NCBI GenBank assembly: GCA_036489885.1
Contig: DASXEW010000003.1
Location: 1,736,001-1,800,000 of the forward strand
DNA length: 64,000 bases
Reading direction: 5' to 3'
Source of the DNA: Candidatus Baltobacteraceae bacterium
GTDB taxonomy: Bacteria; Vulcanimicrobiota; Vulcanimicrobiia; Vulcanimicrobiales; Vulcanimicrobiaceae
Of the stretch, positions 17,164-27,421 are shown one piece after another. The notes under the pieces were generated by a model. It had not been told where the DNA came from. It worked only from the letters and a program-made list of their open reading frames with translations, and ran no database searches. Each line of letters begins with the position of its first letter. Position 1 is the stretch's first letter. The position numbers were made by a program, and so were the translations under genes.

Positions 17164-18249
17164 ACGCAAGCTATTGTCCTGGTCGGCGGTGAGGGGACGC
17201 GTCTGCGGCCGCTGACGTACGGGACACCGAAGCCGATGATCCCGATCATGGGTGTTCCGTTCCTCGAGTTGATGCTGCGCCGCATCAAAGACGCCGGTAT
17301 CGAGCATGCAATCTTGGCCTCCGGCTATCTGCCCGATGCAATCAGCTCGTATTTCGGCGACGGGTCAAAGCTCGGCTTGCGAATCACCTACGTAGTCGAA
17401 GAAACACCGATGGGCACCGCCGGCGCGATCAAGAACGTCGAGCAACACATCGTCGGGCCTTTCTTCGTCTTCAATGGCGACGTGCTCACTAGTCTCGATT
17501 TGCGCGCGATGATGGCGTTTCACGACAAGCACGGCGGAATAGGTGCGCTGCATTTGATCACCGTCGACGATCCGTCCGCGTTCGGCGCGGTCGTCCACGA
17601 CGGGGACGGACGCATTGCAAAGTTCATCGAGAAGCCGCCCACGGGCACGTCACCTTCGAACGACGTGAACGCCGGGACGTATCTGCTCGAGCGCGAGATC
17701 CTCAACTACATTCCGGCCGGGCGCGCGGTCTCGATCGAGCGCGAAACTTTTCCGGCCGTCATCGACGGCGGCAATGCGCTGTACGCGTACGTCACAGGCG
17801 ACTACTGGATCGATCTTGGGCGCCCCGAGCACTATCTCGACGCGCACCACCACATCTTCGACGGCGCAATGCCGCTCTCGATTCCGTTCGCCAAAGGCGA
17901 GGTCTCGGGTCCCGGCAAGGTGCAGCCGGCCGGTACCGTCACGGCGCCCGCCTTCATCGGCTCGAGCGTCGTCATCGAACCCGGCGCGCACGTCGGTCCA
18001 TTCGTCGTTCTGGGCGACGGCTGCCGCGTCGCGCGCGGCGCGCGGGTCGAAGACTCTCTTCTCTGGGACGGCGTTTCGATTGGTCAGGACGCGGTCGTCG
18101 AGCAATCGATCCTTGCGAGCGGAACACGCGTCGGCGCGCGCGCACACGTGGCCCCGCGCTCGGTAATCGGACATAATGTCGTCATCGACGACGACACCAA
18201 CCTACCGGAAGGTTCGCGTGTCGCGGTCGAGGGTGTGCCTACCGTCTAA
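17164..18249 (+). CDS. Sugar-1-phosphate nucleotidyltransferase with C-terminal left-handed beta-helix
   Basis: About 361 residues when started at ACG 17164. The essential N-terminal loop AIVLVGGEGTRLRPLTYGTP (then KPMIPI) lies upstream of the first ATG (17236), so that ATG would give a dead enzyme. ACG has a perfect AGGAGG five bases before it, and an in-frame stop lies just upstream at 17149. The core has FVFNGDVLTS (Mg site), GTAGAIKN, EKPPTG, VNAGTYLLE and DYWIDLGRPEHYLDAH; the C-terminal third has hexapeptide repeats. It activates a hexose-1-phosphate, perhaps mannose or glucose, for glycan synthesis; the glycosyltransferase follows. Confidence 0.88.
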   Translation, partial: TQAIVLVGGEGTRLRPLTYGTPKPMIPIMGVPFLELMLRRIKDAGIEHAILASGYLPDAISSYFGDGSKLGLRITYVVEETPMGTAGAIKNVEQHIVGPFFVFNGDVLTSLDLRAMMAFHDKHGGIGALHLITVDDPSAFGAVVHDGDGRIAKFIEKPPTGTSPSNDVNAGTYLLEREILNYIPAGRAVSIERETFPAVIDGGNALYAYVTGDYWIDLGRPEHYLDAHHHIFDGAMPLSIPFAKGEVSGPGKVQPAGTVTAPAFIGSSVVIEPGAHVGPFVVLGDGCRVARGARVEDSLLWDGVSIGQDAVVEQSILASGTRVGARAHVAPRSVIGHNVVIDDDTNLPEGSRVAVEGVPTV

Positions 18250-18284
18250 GCTCCATTACCTCGCCGTTTGCAACCGAAAGCCCA

Positions 18285-18329
18285 GGGGTACGACTCAAAC
18301 GATCACCGGGGTAAGTACCCCAAGGAGTC
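18285..18329 (+). promoter_or_regulatory. Structured leader with alternative hairpins upstream of the glycosyltransferase
   Basis: GGGGTAC (18285) can pair with GTACCCC (18315-18321), while a local hairpin GGGGT-AAGT-ACCCC (18308-18321) competes for the same arm. GACTC (18292-18296) can pair with GAGTC (18325-18329), which includes part of the AAGGAG ribosome-binding site. The mutually exclusive pairings suggest a translational switch. It matches no riboswitch class that I recognise. Confidence 0.35.
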
Positions 18330-18338
18330 CGTTTCCTC

Positions 18339-19547
18339 TTGGACCTTTCACATCGTGCGGCTTCGCCAATAGAAGCGCCGCGAACACTGTTTATGGGGAG
18401 CTATCCTCCTCGTGAATGTGGCATCGCGACTTTTACGCGCGATACCGTTGACAGCTTCGATTCGCGTTTCGATACGAAGAGCGAGATCGTGGCAATCGAC
18501 GAGCCCGGTGGCGAGATGCGCATTTATCCTCCGGAAGTCGTTGCACGTCTGATCGAAGAGGATCGCAACTCATACGCCGATATCGCAGCGATCGTCAACG
18601 CCCATCCGTGCGAGCTTTTCAACGTTCAGCACGAGTACGGTCTTTTCGGCGGTGAAGACGGTGAGTGGTTCCTCGACGTCCTAGCCGGCATAACGAAACC
18701 CGTCGTCGTCACGTTGCACACAGTGCTCCCGGAACCTAACGATCATCACCGCCATGTCGCACAATCGATTTGCGAGCAAGCGACGACGATCGTCGTCTTA
18801 TCGCAGACCGGCAAAGACATTCTGATCGATCGCTACGGCGTTGAGCCGGCGAAGGTGCGTGTGATCCATCACGGCGTTCCGGACGTTCCGTTCCGCTCGA
18901 CCGACGCGGCCAAAGCCGGTTTCGGGATAGGCCAGCGCATGGTGATCTCGACGTTCGGACTCATCAGCCGGGGCAAAGGTCTCGAGTTCGCAATCGAAGC
19001 GATGCGCCGCGTCGTGAAGACGCACCCCGAAGCGCTTTATCTTGTCTTAGGTCAAACCCATCCGGTCGTACGCCGTCACGAAGGCGAGTCGTATCGTGAA
19101 TCGCTCGTCGAGATAGTCGAACGCTTTGGTCTGCGAAACAACGTGCAATTCGTCGACCGTTATCTCGACTTTCCGGAGCTTGTCGAATATCTGCAAGCGA
19201 CGGACATCTATCTTACGCCGTATCTCAACCCGGTGCAGATCGTCAGCGGCACGCTTGCCTACGCGATCGGCATGGGGAAGGCAATCGTCTCGACGCCGTA
19301 TCTCTATGCCGAAGAGTTGCTTTCGCATCATCGCGGTGCGCTCGTTCCATTCCGCGACGCCGATGCGATTGCGTCCGCGGTCGTCGCGCTGCTCGACGAT
19401 CCGGCCCTTCGCCGTGCAACCGAGCGGCGTGCGTACCGGTTTGGACGTCAGATGACGTGGCCGAACGTATCGTTCGCGTATGGACGCCTCTTCTCTGAAT
19501 TGACGCCGGCCCGCAACGCGCGGGCGGAGCTCGCGACGTCCGCTTAG
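18339..19547 (+). CDS. GT4-family glycosyltransferase (GT-B fold)
   Basis: A 402-residue protein. The N-terminal domain starts TLFMGSYPPRECGIATFTRD, typical of GT4 enzymes that bind a bacterial glycan acceptor. The nucleotide-sugar domain has VIHHGVPDVPF, ISTFGLISRGKGLEFAI, a PYLNPVQIVSGTLAYAIGMG donor-binding segment and PYLYAEELL. It probably transfers a hexose from a nucleotide sugar made by the upstream enzyme. TTG 18339 is taken as the start, behind AAGGAG at a long spacing; ATG 18393 is an alternative. The alpha/alpha-barrel gene follows 10 bases later and is probably a functional partner. Confidence 0.85.
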   Translation: MDLSHRAASPIEAPRTLFMGSYPPRECGIATFTRDTVDSFDSRFDTKSEIVAIDEPGGEMRIYPPEVVARLIEEDRNSYADIAAIVNAHPCELFNVQHEYGLFGGEDGEWFLDVLAGITKPVVVTLHTVLPEPNDHHRHVAQSICEQATTIVVLSQTGKDILIDRYGVEPAKVRVIHHGVPDVPFRSTDAAKAGFGIGQRMVISTFGLISRGKGLEFAIEAMRRVVKTHPEALYLVLGQTHPVVRRHEGESYRESLVEIVERFGLRNNVQFVDRYLDFPELVEYLQATDIYLTPYLNPVQIVSGTLAYAIGMGKAIVSTPYLYAEELLSHHRGALVPFRDADAIASAVVALLDDPALRRATERRAYRFGRQMTWPNVSFAYGRLFSELTPARNARAELATSA

Positions 19548-19557
19548 GCGGACGCCC

Positions 19558-20604
19558 ATGCGTTATCCCTCGCTCGAGCATCTCGAAACGCTGACGGACA
19601 ACGTCGGCGTTATTCAGCACGCCATCTACGACGTGCCCAATCGTTCGACGGGCTACTGCACCGACGACGTTTCACGCGCGCTCATGGTAGCGATCGCGGC
19701 CACCAGCGACCGCCAGCAGCACGACATCGCGATGCGGCTCACGGAAACCTATCTCGCGTTCCTTTATGATGCGCAGTTGCGCGACGGACGCTTCCACAAT
19801 TTCATGGGGTACGACCGGCGCTGGCTCGACATCGTCGGGACGCAAGACTCGATCGGCCGTGCGCTGTGGTCGGTCGGCTACGGGATGCGCTTTGCGCCAC
19901 TCGAATCGTGGCGCCGGGTTTGCTCGCTGATTTTCGAACGAGCGTTCCAGGTCGTCTCGACCCTCGAAGCCCCGCGTTCGCGCGCCTACGCGCTGATCGG
20001 AATGGCACATGCCTTCGATGCGCGGCGCCGAGAAGACGCAACCCTCGAACACGCAATCCGTTGTGAAGCCGAAGCCCTCGTCCAAGCTTTCGAACAAAAC
20101 GTCGGGCCGGATTGGCGATGGTTCGAAGGGATCATGACTTACGACAATGCGCGATTGCCCGAAGCAATATTGCGCGCCGGCGCCCTTTTAGAGGAAGACC
20201 GATTCGTCGAAGTCGGCCTCGATGCGCTGAATTTCTACGAAAGCGTCACAGTCGAGGAACGCATCTTCGTGCCCATTGGCAACCAGGGTTGGTACCGGCG
20301 CGGAGGCGAGCGGGCGCGTTATGGACAGCAGCCGCTGGAGGCTGCGGCGATGGTGAGCGCGGCCCTTGTCGCGGGCGACATAAGTCGCGATCCACGGTAC
20401 GAAGGGCTCGCCGAGCTCACACACGGGTGGTACTTCGGACGCAACTCATTGGGTGCAACATTGGTCGTAGATGGGGCCTGCCGTGATGGAATCGACGACC
20501 ACGGCGTCAGCACGAATATGGGTGCAGAATCGACGCTCGCCTACCTGTCGAGTGCGATTTCCCTTGCGGAACCCCGTGCAGAACGGCTGCGAGTGGCTCG
20601 TTAA
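19558..20604 (+). CDS. Alpha/alpha-toroid protein, glycan-related, function unknown
   Basis: A 348-residue cytoplasmic protein rich in amphipathic helix pairs, starting with ATG 19558 (MRYPSLEHLETLTDN). Segments such as YCTDDVSRALMVAIAA, HNFMGYDRRWLDIVGTQDSI, GRALWSVGYGMRF, FEGIMTYDNARLPEAIL and PIGNQGWYRRGGERARYGQQ fit an (alpha/alpha)6 glycosidase or phosphorylase-like barrel with acidic pockets, but I cannot name a catalytic pair. It is tightly linked to the GT4 gene. It could be a glycoside hydrolase, a phosphorylase or an accessory subunit. Confidence 0.6.
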   Translation: MRYPSLEHLETLTDNVGVIQHAIYDVPNRSTGYCTDDVSRALMVAIAATSDRQQHDIAMRLTETYLAFLYDAQLRDGRFHNFMGYDRRWLDIVGTQDSIGRALWSVGYGMRFAPLESWRRVCSLIFERAFQVVSTLEAPRSRAYALIGMAHAFDARRREDATLEHAIRCEAEALVQAFEQNVGPDWRWFEGIMTYDNARLPEAILRAGALLEEDRFVEVGLDALNFYESVTVEERIFVPIGNQGWYRRGGERARYGQQPLEAAAMVSAALVAGDISRDPRYEGLAELTHGWYFGRNSLGATLVVDGACRDGIDDHGVSTNMGAESTLAYLSSAISLAEPRAERLRVAR

Positions 20605-20645
20605 TCGAGGCAACGGGCCCTGGCGCGTCGAATTATTAGGGTGAA

Positions 20646-22805
<2,160 letters not shown>

Positions 22806-22809
22806 CGCA

Positions 22810-23505
22810 ATGACGCCCGTGCGCGTCGGCGTCGCCGGCGCGCTTGGCCGTATGGGCCGCGTGACCTGCGCGGCGGTCGAATCTTCCGAAGATATGGAGC
22901 TCGTTGCCCGATTCTCACGCGGTGATGATCTGCAGACGTTCCTTGCCCAAAAACCGGACGTGGTCGTCGACTTCACGGTCTATCCTATCTCTCGCCAGGT
23001 GGCCGGTGAAGCGATCCGAGCGGGGGCACGGGTGGTCGTCGGCGCAACCGGATGGCCCGAAGCAGACGTTATTTCTTTTCGAGACGCGGTGGAGAACGCG
23101 AAGCTCGGCGCGCTGATCGTCCCGAACTTTGCAATCGGCGCAGTGCTGCTGATGCGACTAGCCGAGATTGCCGCCCCGCACTTCCGCGGCGTTGAAATCA
23201 TCGAGATGCATCACGACCAAAAGAAAGACAAGCCGAGCGGAACCGCGCGTCTTACGGCGGAGCGGATAGAGTTCGTTGCGCCCGCGCTAGGCAAAGTCCC
23301 CATTCATAGCATTCGGCTTTCGGGATTGGTCGCGCACCAAAGCGTCCTGTTCGGTGCTCCCGGTCAGACGCTGGAGATTCGTCACGATTCGCTGGCTCGC
23401 GAATCGTTTGCCGACGGCATTCTGCTTGCGATTCGCGACGTCATGAAGCGCCGCGGTCTGAGGATTGGTCTCGATTCCGTTCTTTTTAGCGAGGCATCCC
23501 CGTGA
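22810..23505 (+). CDS. dapB: 4-hydroxy-tetrahydrodipicolinate reductase
   Basis: A 231-residue enzyme of the diaminopimelate/lysine pathway that uses NAD(P)H. It shows VGVAGALGRMG (dinucleotide site), VVDFTVYP, VVGATGW, VPNFAIGAVLL, the catalytic EIIEMHHDQKKDKPSGTA with the HH pair and Lys, and FGAPGQTLEIRHDS near the C-terminus. It is slightly shorter than E. coli DapB (273). It begins four bases after pcrA and overlaps asd by four bases. Confidence 0.95.
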   Translation: MTPVRVGVAGALGRMGRVTCAAVESSEDMELVARFSRGDDLQTFLAQKPDVVVDFTVYPISRQVAGEAIRAGARVVVGATGWPEADVISFRDAVENAKLGALIVPNFAIGAVLLMRLAEIAAPHFRGVEIIEMHHDQKKDKPSGTARLTAERIEFVAPALGKVPIHSIRLSGLVAHQSVLFGAPGQTLEIRHDSLARESFADGILLAIRDVMKRRGLRIGLDSVLFSEASP

Positions 23506-24524
23506 AACTGGGACTTATCGGCGCGACTGGCGTCGTCGGTGGAACAGTTTTGCGCGTCCTCGAAGAGCGACGCGTTCCCATCGACGAGCTGCGCGCGTAT
23601 GCGTCGCGCGACCGGGACATAACAGTTCGATTCCACGATCGTGACGTGCGCGTCTACGGCGCCACGCTCGAGCGGCTCAAGTCCGACGCCAACGACGTCG
23701 TCATCTTCGCGAGCAGCGATGACGCCAGCGCCGAGCTTGCGCAGGCGTTGGTGAACGCGGGTTCGCTGGTCGTCGACAACTCGTCGACCTTCCGAATGGA
23801 TCCGAGCTGCCCGCTCGTGATTCCGGAAGTCAATCCGGGCGCGATCGAGCCCGGGCACAAGATCTTCCCGGTCGGCAACTGCACTGCGATCGTCCTTTGT
23901 GTCGCCTTGGCGCCGGTTACGAAAGCCGCGGGCCTGCGCAGCGTTCGCGTCGCGACATACCAGGCAGTCAGCGGCGCGGGACGCGCGGGACTCGAGACGC
24001 TCGAAGCCGAGGAGAACGGCAACAAGCCGAACGGCACGTTTGCGGCGCCGATCTTCCGCAACGTCGTTCCGCAAATCGGTTCCTTCGACGCCTTCGGCGA
24101 CTCGGGCGAAGAAAAGAAAGTCGTTGCGGAGACACGCAAGATACTCGGGCTTCCGAACTTGCACGTCGCGGCGACGACGGTGCGCGTTCCGGTGCGGCGC
24201 GCTCATAGCGAGGCTGTTTTCTTCGAGACGGAACGTGCGGTCACGCGCGAAGAGTTGGCGCGCGCGTTCGATCTGGCCGACGGCGTCGTCTATCACGCGG
24301 ATGGTATCGTGACGCCGATCGACATCGAAGACACCGATGACGTCCATGTTGCGCGCTTGCGTCCCGAGGCTGACTCGCTTCGCGACGAAGGCCTTCCCTC
24401 GACACACTTCCAGATGTGGATCGTCGGCGATCAGCTCCGCAAGGGGGCAGCCACGAACGGCGTGCAGATCATCGAGCTGTTGCTCGAAAAGGGCATGCTG
24501 CGCGCGCGAGCCCAAGCGTCATGA
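23502..24524 (+). CDS. asd: Aspartate-semialdehyde dehydrogenase
   Basis: A 340-residue enzyme that reduces aspartyl phosphate to aspartate semialdehyde. The GTG at 23502 overlaps the dapB stop (GTGA). It has LGLIGATGVVGGTVLRVL at the N-terminus, VVDNSSTFRMD, VIPEVNPGAI, the catalytic cysteine in GNCTAIVLCVAL, YQAVSGAGRAG, and the substrate-binding RVPVRRAHSEAV. It supplies both the lysine and the threonine/methionine branches, in keeping with the lysC and dapA neighbours. Confidence 0.96.
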   Translation: MKLGLIGATGVVGGTVLRVLEERRVPIDELRAYASRDRDITVRFHDRDVRVYGATLERLKSDANDVVIFASSDDASAELAQALVNAGSLVVDNSSTFRMDPSCPLVIPEVNPGAIEPGHKIFPVGNCTAIVLCVALAPVTKAAGLRSVRVATYQAVSGAGRAGLETLEAEENGNKPNGTFAAPIFRNVVPQIGSFDAFGDSGEEKKVVAETRKILGLPNLHVAATTVRVPVRRAHSEAVFFETERAVTREELARAFDLADGVVYHADGIVTPIDIEDTDDVHVARLRPEADSLRDEGLPSTHFQMWIVGDQLRKGAATNGVQIIELLLEKGMLRARAQAS

Positions 24525-25756
24525 ACAATCCGCGCGTCATCGTTCTGAAGTTCGGCGGGTCGTCGCTCTCGACAGCGGAGCTGCGCGAGATCGCGGCATC
24601 GCGCGTCCTCGAAGCACGCACGCGGGGATTTTCGCCGGTCGTGATCTGCTCGGCTTTGGGACGCGCCCCCGATCCGTACGCCACCGACACGCTGCTCTCG
24701 CTCCTCGGTCCCGCGCGCAGCAGCCCCAATCGCGATTTGATGCTCGCCGTCGGCGAGCTGATTTCGTGCGCAATCTTCGCCGAGCTGTTGACATCGTGGG
24801 GCGCGGAAGCCCAGGCGATGACGGGCGAACAAGCCGGCATTCTGACCGATAACAGCTGGTGCGACGCGAACATCAAGCGCGTCGATCCGCGCAATCTCGT
24901 CCGTGCCATCGTCAATAACGTCATCCCGGTCGTCGCCGGATTCCAAGGCGCCGACGAAAACAATGCGATCACGACGCTCGGCCGCGGCGGCAGCGATCTT
25001 TCGGCGATTTCCGTCGGTGAAGCGCTCGGTGCCGACAGCGTCGAGATTTACACCGACGTCTCGGGCGTGATGTCGGGCGATCCCCGCCGCATCGCGGGCG
25101 CGCATACGGTCGATCGCGTTAACTGGTCGGAGATGGTCGAGCTGGCCGGTAACGGCGCAAAAGTCATGCACGCGAAAGCGGCGACGCTCGCACAGCGCGG
25201 CAACACGCCGTACGTCATCAAGGGACTGCGCTCGAACTTCGGGACGGCGATCGACGAAGGCGTGGCGCTTGACCGCGATCGCCCGGTCACGGGCGTGACG
25301 GCGCTACGCGACATCGCGTTCGTGCGGATCATCGCCGGTGAAGAAGACGTTTCCAAGCGTGCGGAGCTCGACAAGCAACTGCTGCACCGTATCGCCGAGC
25401 GCGGTATCTCGATCGATATGATCAACGTCAACGCGGCCGGCGTGTTCTTCGTGTGCGATCACGAAAATATTGAGAACGTGCGGGATGAGCTGCGCGATTT
25501 GAACTTGGCCGTGCGCATCCGGCCGCATTGCGCGAAGATCTCGATTGTCGGTGCGGGCATGCGTGGAACGCCGGGTGTCATGTACCGCGTCGTGCGCTCC
25601 GTCTCGGACGCCGGCGTCGAAATCATTCACTCGACCGACTCGAATATCACCATTTCGGTGCTCGTACCGGAGGAGGACGCCCAGCGGGCGGAACAGGCTC
25701 TCCACGATGCCTTCCATCTCGGCCGGAGAAGTGCCGAAGAACCGGTTCGGGGCTAG
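24521..25756 (+). CDS. lysC: Aspartate kinase
   Basis: A 411-residue enzyme that phosphorylates aspartate, the first step of the aspartate family. ATG 24521 overlaps the asd stop (ATGA). It has VIVLKFGGSSLS at the N-terminus, GFQGADENNAITTLGRGGSD and EIYTDVSGVMSGDPR in the kinase domain, then two ACT domains (VTGVTALRDIAFVRIIAGEE; KISIVGAGMRGTPGVMYRVV) that normally give feedback inhibition by lysine and/or threonine. The helical region after the GGSS motif is shorter than in E. coli LysC. Confidence 0.96.
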   Translation: MNNPRVIVLKFGGSSLSTAELREIAASRVLEARTRGFSPVVICSALGRAPDPYATDTLLSLLGPARSSPNRDLMLAVGELISCAIFAELLTSWGAEAQAMTGEQAGILTDNSWCDANIKRVDPRNLVRAIVNNVIPVVAGFQGADENNAITTLGRGGSDLSAISVGEALGADSVEIYTDVSGVMSGDPRRIAGAHTVDRVNWSEMVELAGNGAKVMHAKAATLAQRGNTPYVIKGLRSNFGTAIDEGVALDRDRPVTGVTALRDIAFVRIIAGEEDVSKRAELDKQLLHRIAERGISIDMINVNAAGVFFVCDHENIENVRDELRDLNLAVRIRPHCAKISIVGAGMRGTPGVMYRVVRSVSDAGVEIIHSTDSNITISVLVPEEDAQRAEQALHDAFHLGRRSAEEPVRG

Positions 25757-25766
25757 GAGAAAGACG

Positions 25767-26660
25767 ATGCTTGGACGGCTCCTGACAGCGATGCTCACGC
25801 CCTTCCGCCTAAGCGGAGAGGTGGACTACGGTGAGGCTGCGCGGCTCGCCGACCATCTGATCGAAATCGGAAACGAGGGTCTGGTGGTTTGCGGAACGAC
25901 GGGCGAATCGCCGGCGCTCGAAAACGATGAAAAACTCCAGCTCTTCGAGGTCGTCAAGAAGAAGATCGGCAATCGCGGTTCGGTTATTGCCGGGACCGGG
26001 ACGTACAACACGAGTCATTCGGTTAAGCTGACGCGCGAAGCCGCGAAATGCGGCGTCGACGGCATTCTTGCGGTCGTCCCCTATTACAACAAGCCGACAC
26101 AAGACGGAATGTTGAGGCATTTCGGCGCGATTGCGGAATCGACCGAGCTGCCGGTGATCGTCTACAACATCCCCGGCCGCACGAACGCGAACATGCTTCC
26201 TGCGACGTTACGTACGTTGCAAGACCGTTATCCGAACATCGCCGGCGTCAAAGATTCGACGTCTGACATCGCGCAAATGACAGCGATCTTGCGCGATCGC
26301 CGCGACGGCTTCATGTTCTACAGCGGTGACGACCACATGTTCTTGCCGACGCTTGCGATCGGCGGCGACGGGCTCGTCGGCGTCGCCTCTCATTTGTGTG
26401 CGCCGCAGTTCAAGCAGATGATCGAAGCCTTTGATGCCGGTGACCATGCTCGTGCTGCGCGGATCCATCGCGAGCTTGCGCCACTCTTCTCGGCCTTGTT
26501 TGCAACGACGAGCCCGATTCCGGTGAAGTGGGCGATGGGCGAGCTGGGCTGGCATGTCGGAACGTGCCGTTCGCCGCTCGGTATGATGCCCGACGATCTC
26601 AAGCCGCGTTTGGGCGGATTGCTGGAAGCATACCGTCCGGCAAAAGCCGCCGCGGTTTGA
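25767..26660 (+). CDS. dapA: 4-hydroxy-tetrahydrodipicolinate synthase
   Basis: A 297-residue class I aldolase that condenses pyruvate with aspartate semialdehyde. ATG 25767 has AGGAG about seven bases upstream, inside the lysC end. Motifs: LVVCGTTGESPAL, AGTGTYNTSHSVKLTREAA, VPYYNKPTQDGMLRHF, VIVYNIPGRTNANM (catalytic Tyr), AGVKDSTSDIAQM (Schiff-base Lys) and FYSGDDHMFLP. It is the last lysine-pathway gene in this cluster. Its stop overlaps the TTG start of the next gene. Confidence 0.97.
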   Translation: MLGRLLTAMLTPFRLSGEVDYGEAARLADHLIEIGNEGLVVCGTTGESPALENDEKLQLFEVVKKKIGNRGSVIAGTGTYNTSHSVKLTREAAKCGVDGILAVVPYYNKPTQDGMLRHFGAIAESTELPVIVYNIPGRTNANMLPATLRTLQDRYPNIAGVKDSTSDIAQMTAILRDRRDGFMFYSGDDHMFLPTLAIGGDGLVGVASHLCAPQFKQMIEAFDAGDHARAARIHRELAPLFSALFATTSPIPVKWAMGELGWHVGTCRSPLGMMPDDLKPRLGGLLEAYRPAKAAAV

Positions 26661-27421
26661 CATCGATCGAAATCCTCGGCTGTCGCGTCGACGCTGTCGG
26701 ACGCGAGGCCGCAATTGAACGCGTCGTCGCGCTCGCGCATGGCACGACTCCTTCGATCGTCGTAACGCTCGGGACCGAGATGGTGATGGAAGCGCAGCAC
26801 AATCTGCAATTTCGCGCCGTCATCGACGGAGCCGCGCTGGTCGTGTGCGATACGATTGGCTTGCTGCTTGCATCGCGTTTACGCGGAGGACCGCTGCGCG
26901 AACGCGTGACCGGCGTCGACCTCGTGCAGTTACTCGCGTCGCGTTCGCATCGCGAGAAGCTTCGCATGTTCTTGCTGGGCGGGCGCGCCGAAACCTCAGA
27001 ACGCGCGTCGGCGTCGCTGGTTGCGAACGGCGCAATGGTCGCGGGCTCGCATCACGGTTACTTTACGAGCGGCGATGATGCTTCAGGCGATGATGCTTCA
27101 ATCGTTGCGCAGATACGGGCCAGCGGCGCGAACGTGCTGCTCGTTGGACTCGGATCACCCAAGCAAGAACTCTGGCTTGCGCAGCACTTGGCGGCGACCG
27201 GTTGCAGCGTCGGAATCGGCATCGGCGGGACGCTCGACGTCCTAGCCGGAAGCGTTGAACGAGCGCCGGAAATCTGGCAAAAGCTGGGACTTGAGTGGTG
27301 TTACCGCTTGGTCCGTGAGCCGTGGCGCTGGCGCCGGCAATTGGCGCTGCCTGCATTCTTCATACTAGCGCTGCGCGAAGCGGCGCAACTCTGCGTATCG
27401 AGGGGTAAGACAACCGGGTGA
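26657..27421 (+). CDS. WecG/TagA/CpsF-family glycosyltransferase (GT26)
   Basis: A 254-residue protein started at TTG 26657, which overlaps the dapA stop. The N-terminal SIEILGCRVDAVGREAAIER, the TLGTEMVMEAQH, the LRERVTGVDLVQLL and LFLLGGRAE segments, VGLGSPKQELWLAQHL, and the C-terminal WRWRRQLALPAFFI follow the WecG/TagA pattern. The usual PDGxG loop reads CDTIGL, keeping the Asp. Members transfer ManNAc or ManNAcA to a lipid-linked GlcNAc for capsule, teichoic acid or enterobacterial common antigen. A 15-bp direct repeat (GATGATGCTTCAGGC-like) adds a duplicated GDDAS near residue 140. Confidence 0.87.
   Translation: MTSIEILGCRVDAVGREAAIERVVALAHGTTPSIVVTLGTEMVMEAQHNLQFRAVIDGAALVVCDTIGLLLASRLRGGPLRERVTGVDLVQLLASRSHREKLRMFLLGGRAETSERASASLVANGAMVAGSHHGYFTSGDDASGDDASIVAQIRASGANVLLVGLGSPKQELWLAQHLAATGCSVGIGIGGTLDVLAGSVERAPEIWQKLGLEWCYRLVREPWRWRRQLALPAFFILALREAAQLCVSRGKTTG

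Noticed and set aside
23382-24515. 377-codon minus-strand frame opposite asd
   Set aside because: asd is complete with its catalytic Cys motif. The opposite frame is Arg/Asp-rich, typical of antisense GC-rich sequence.
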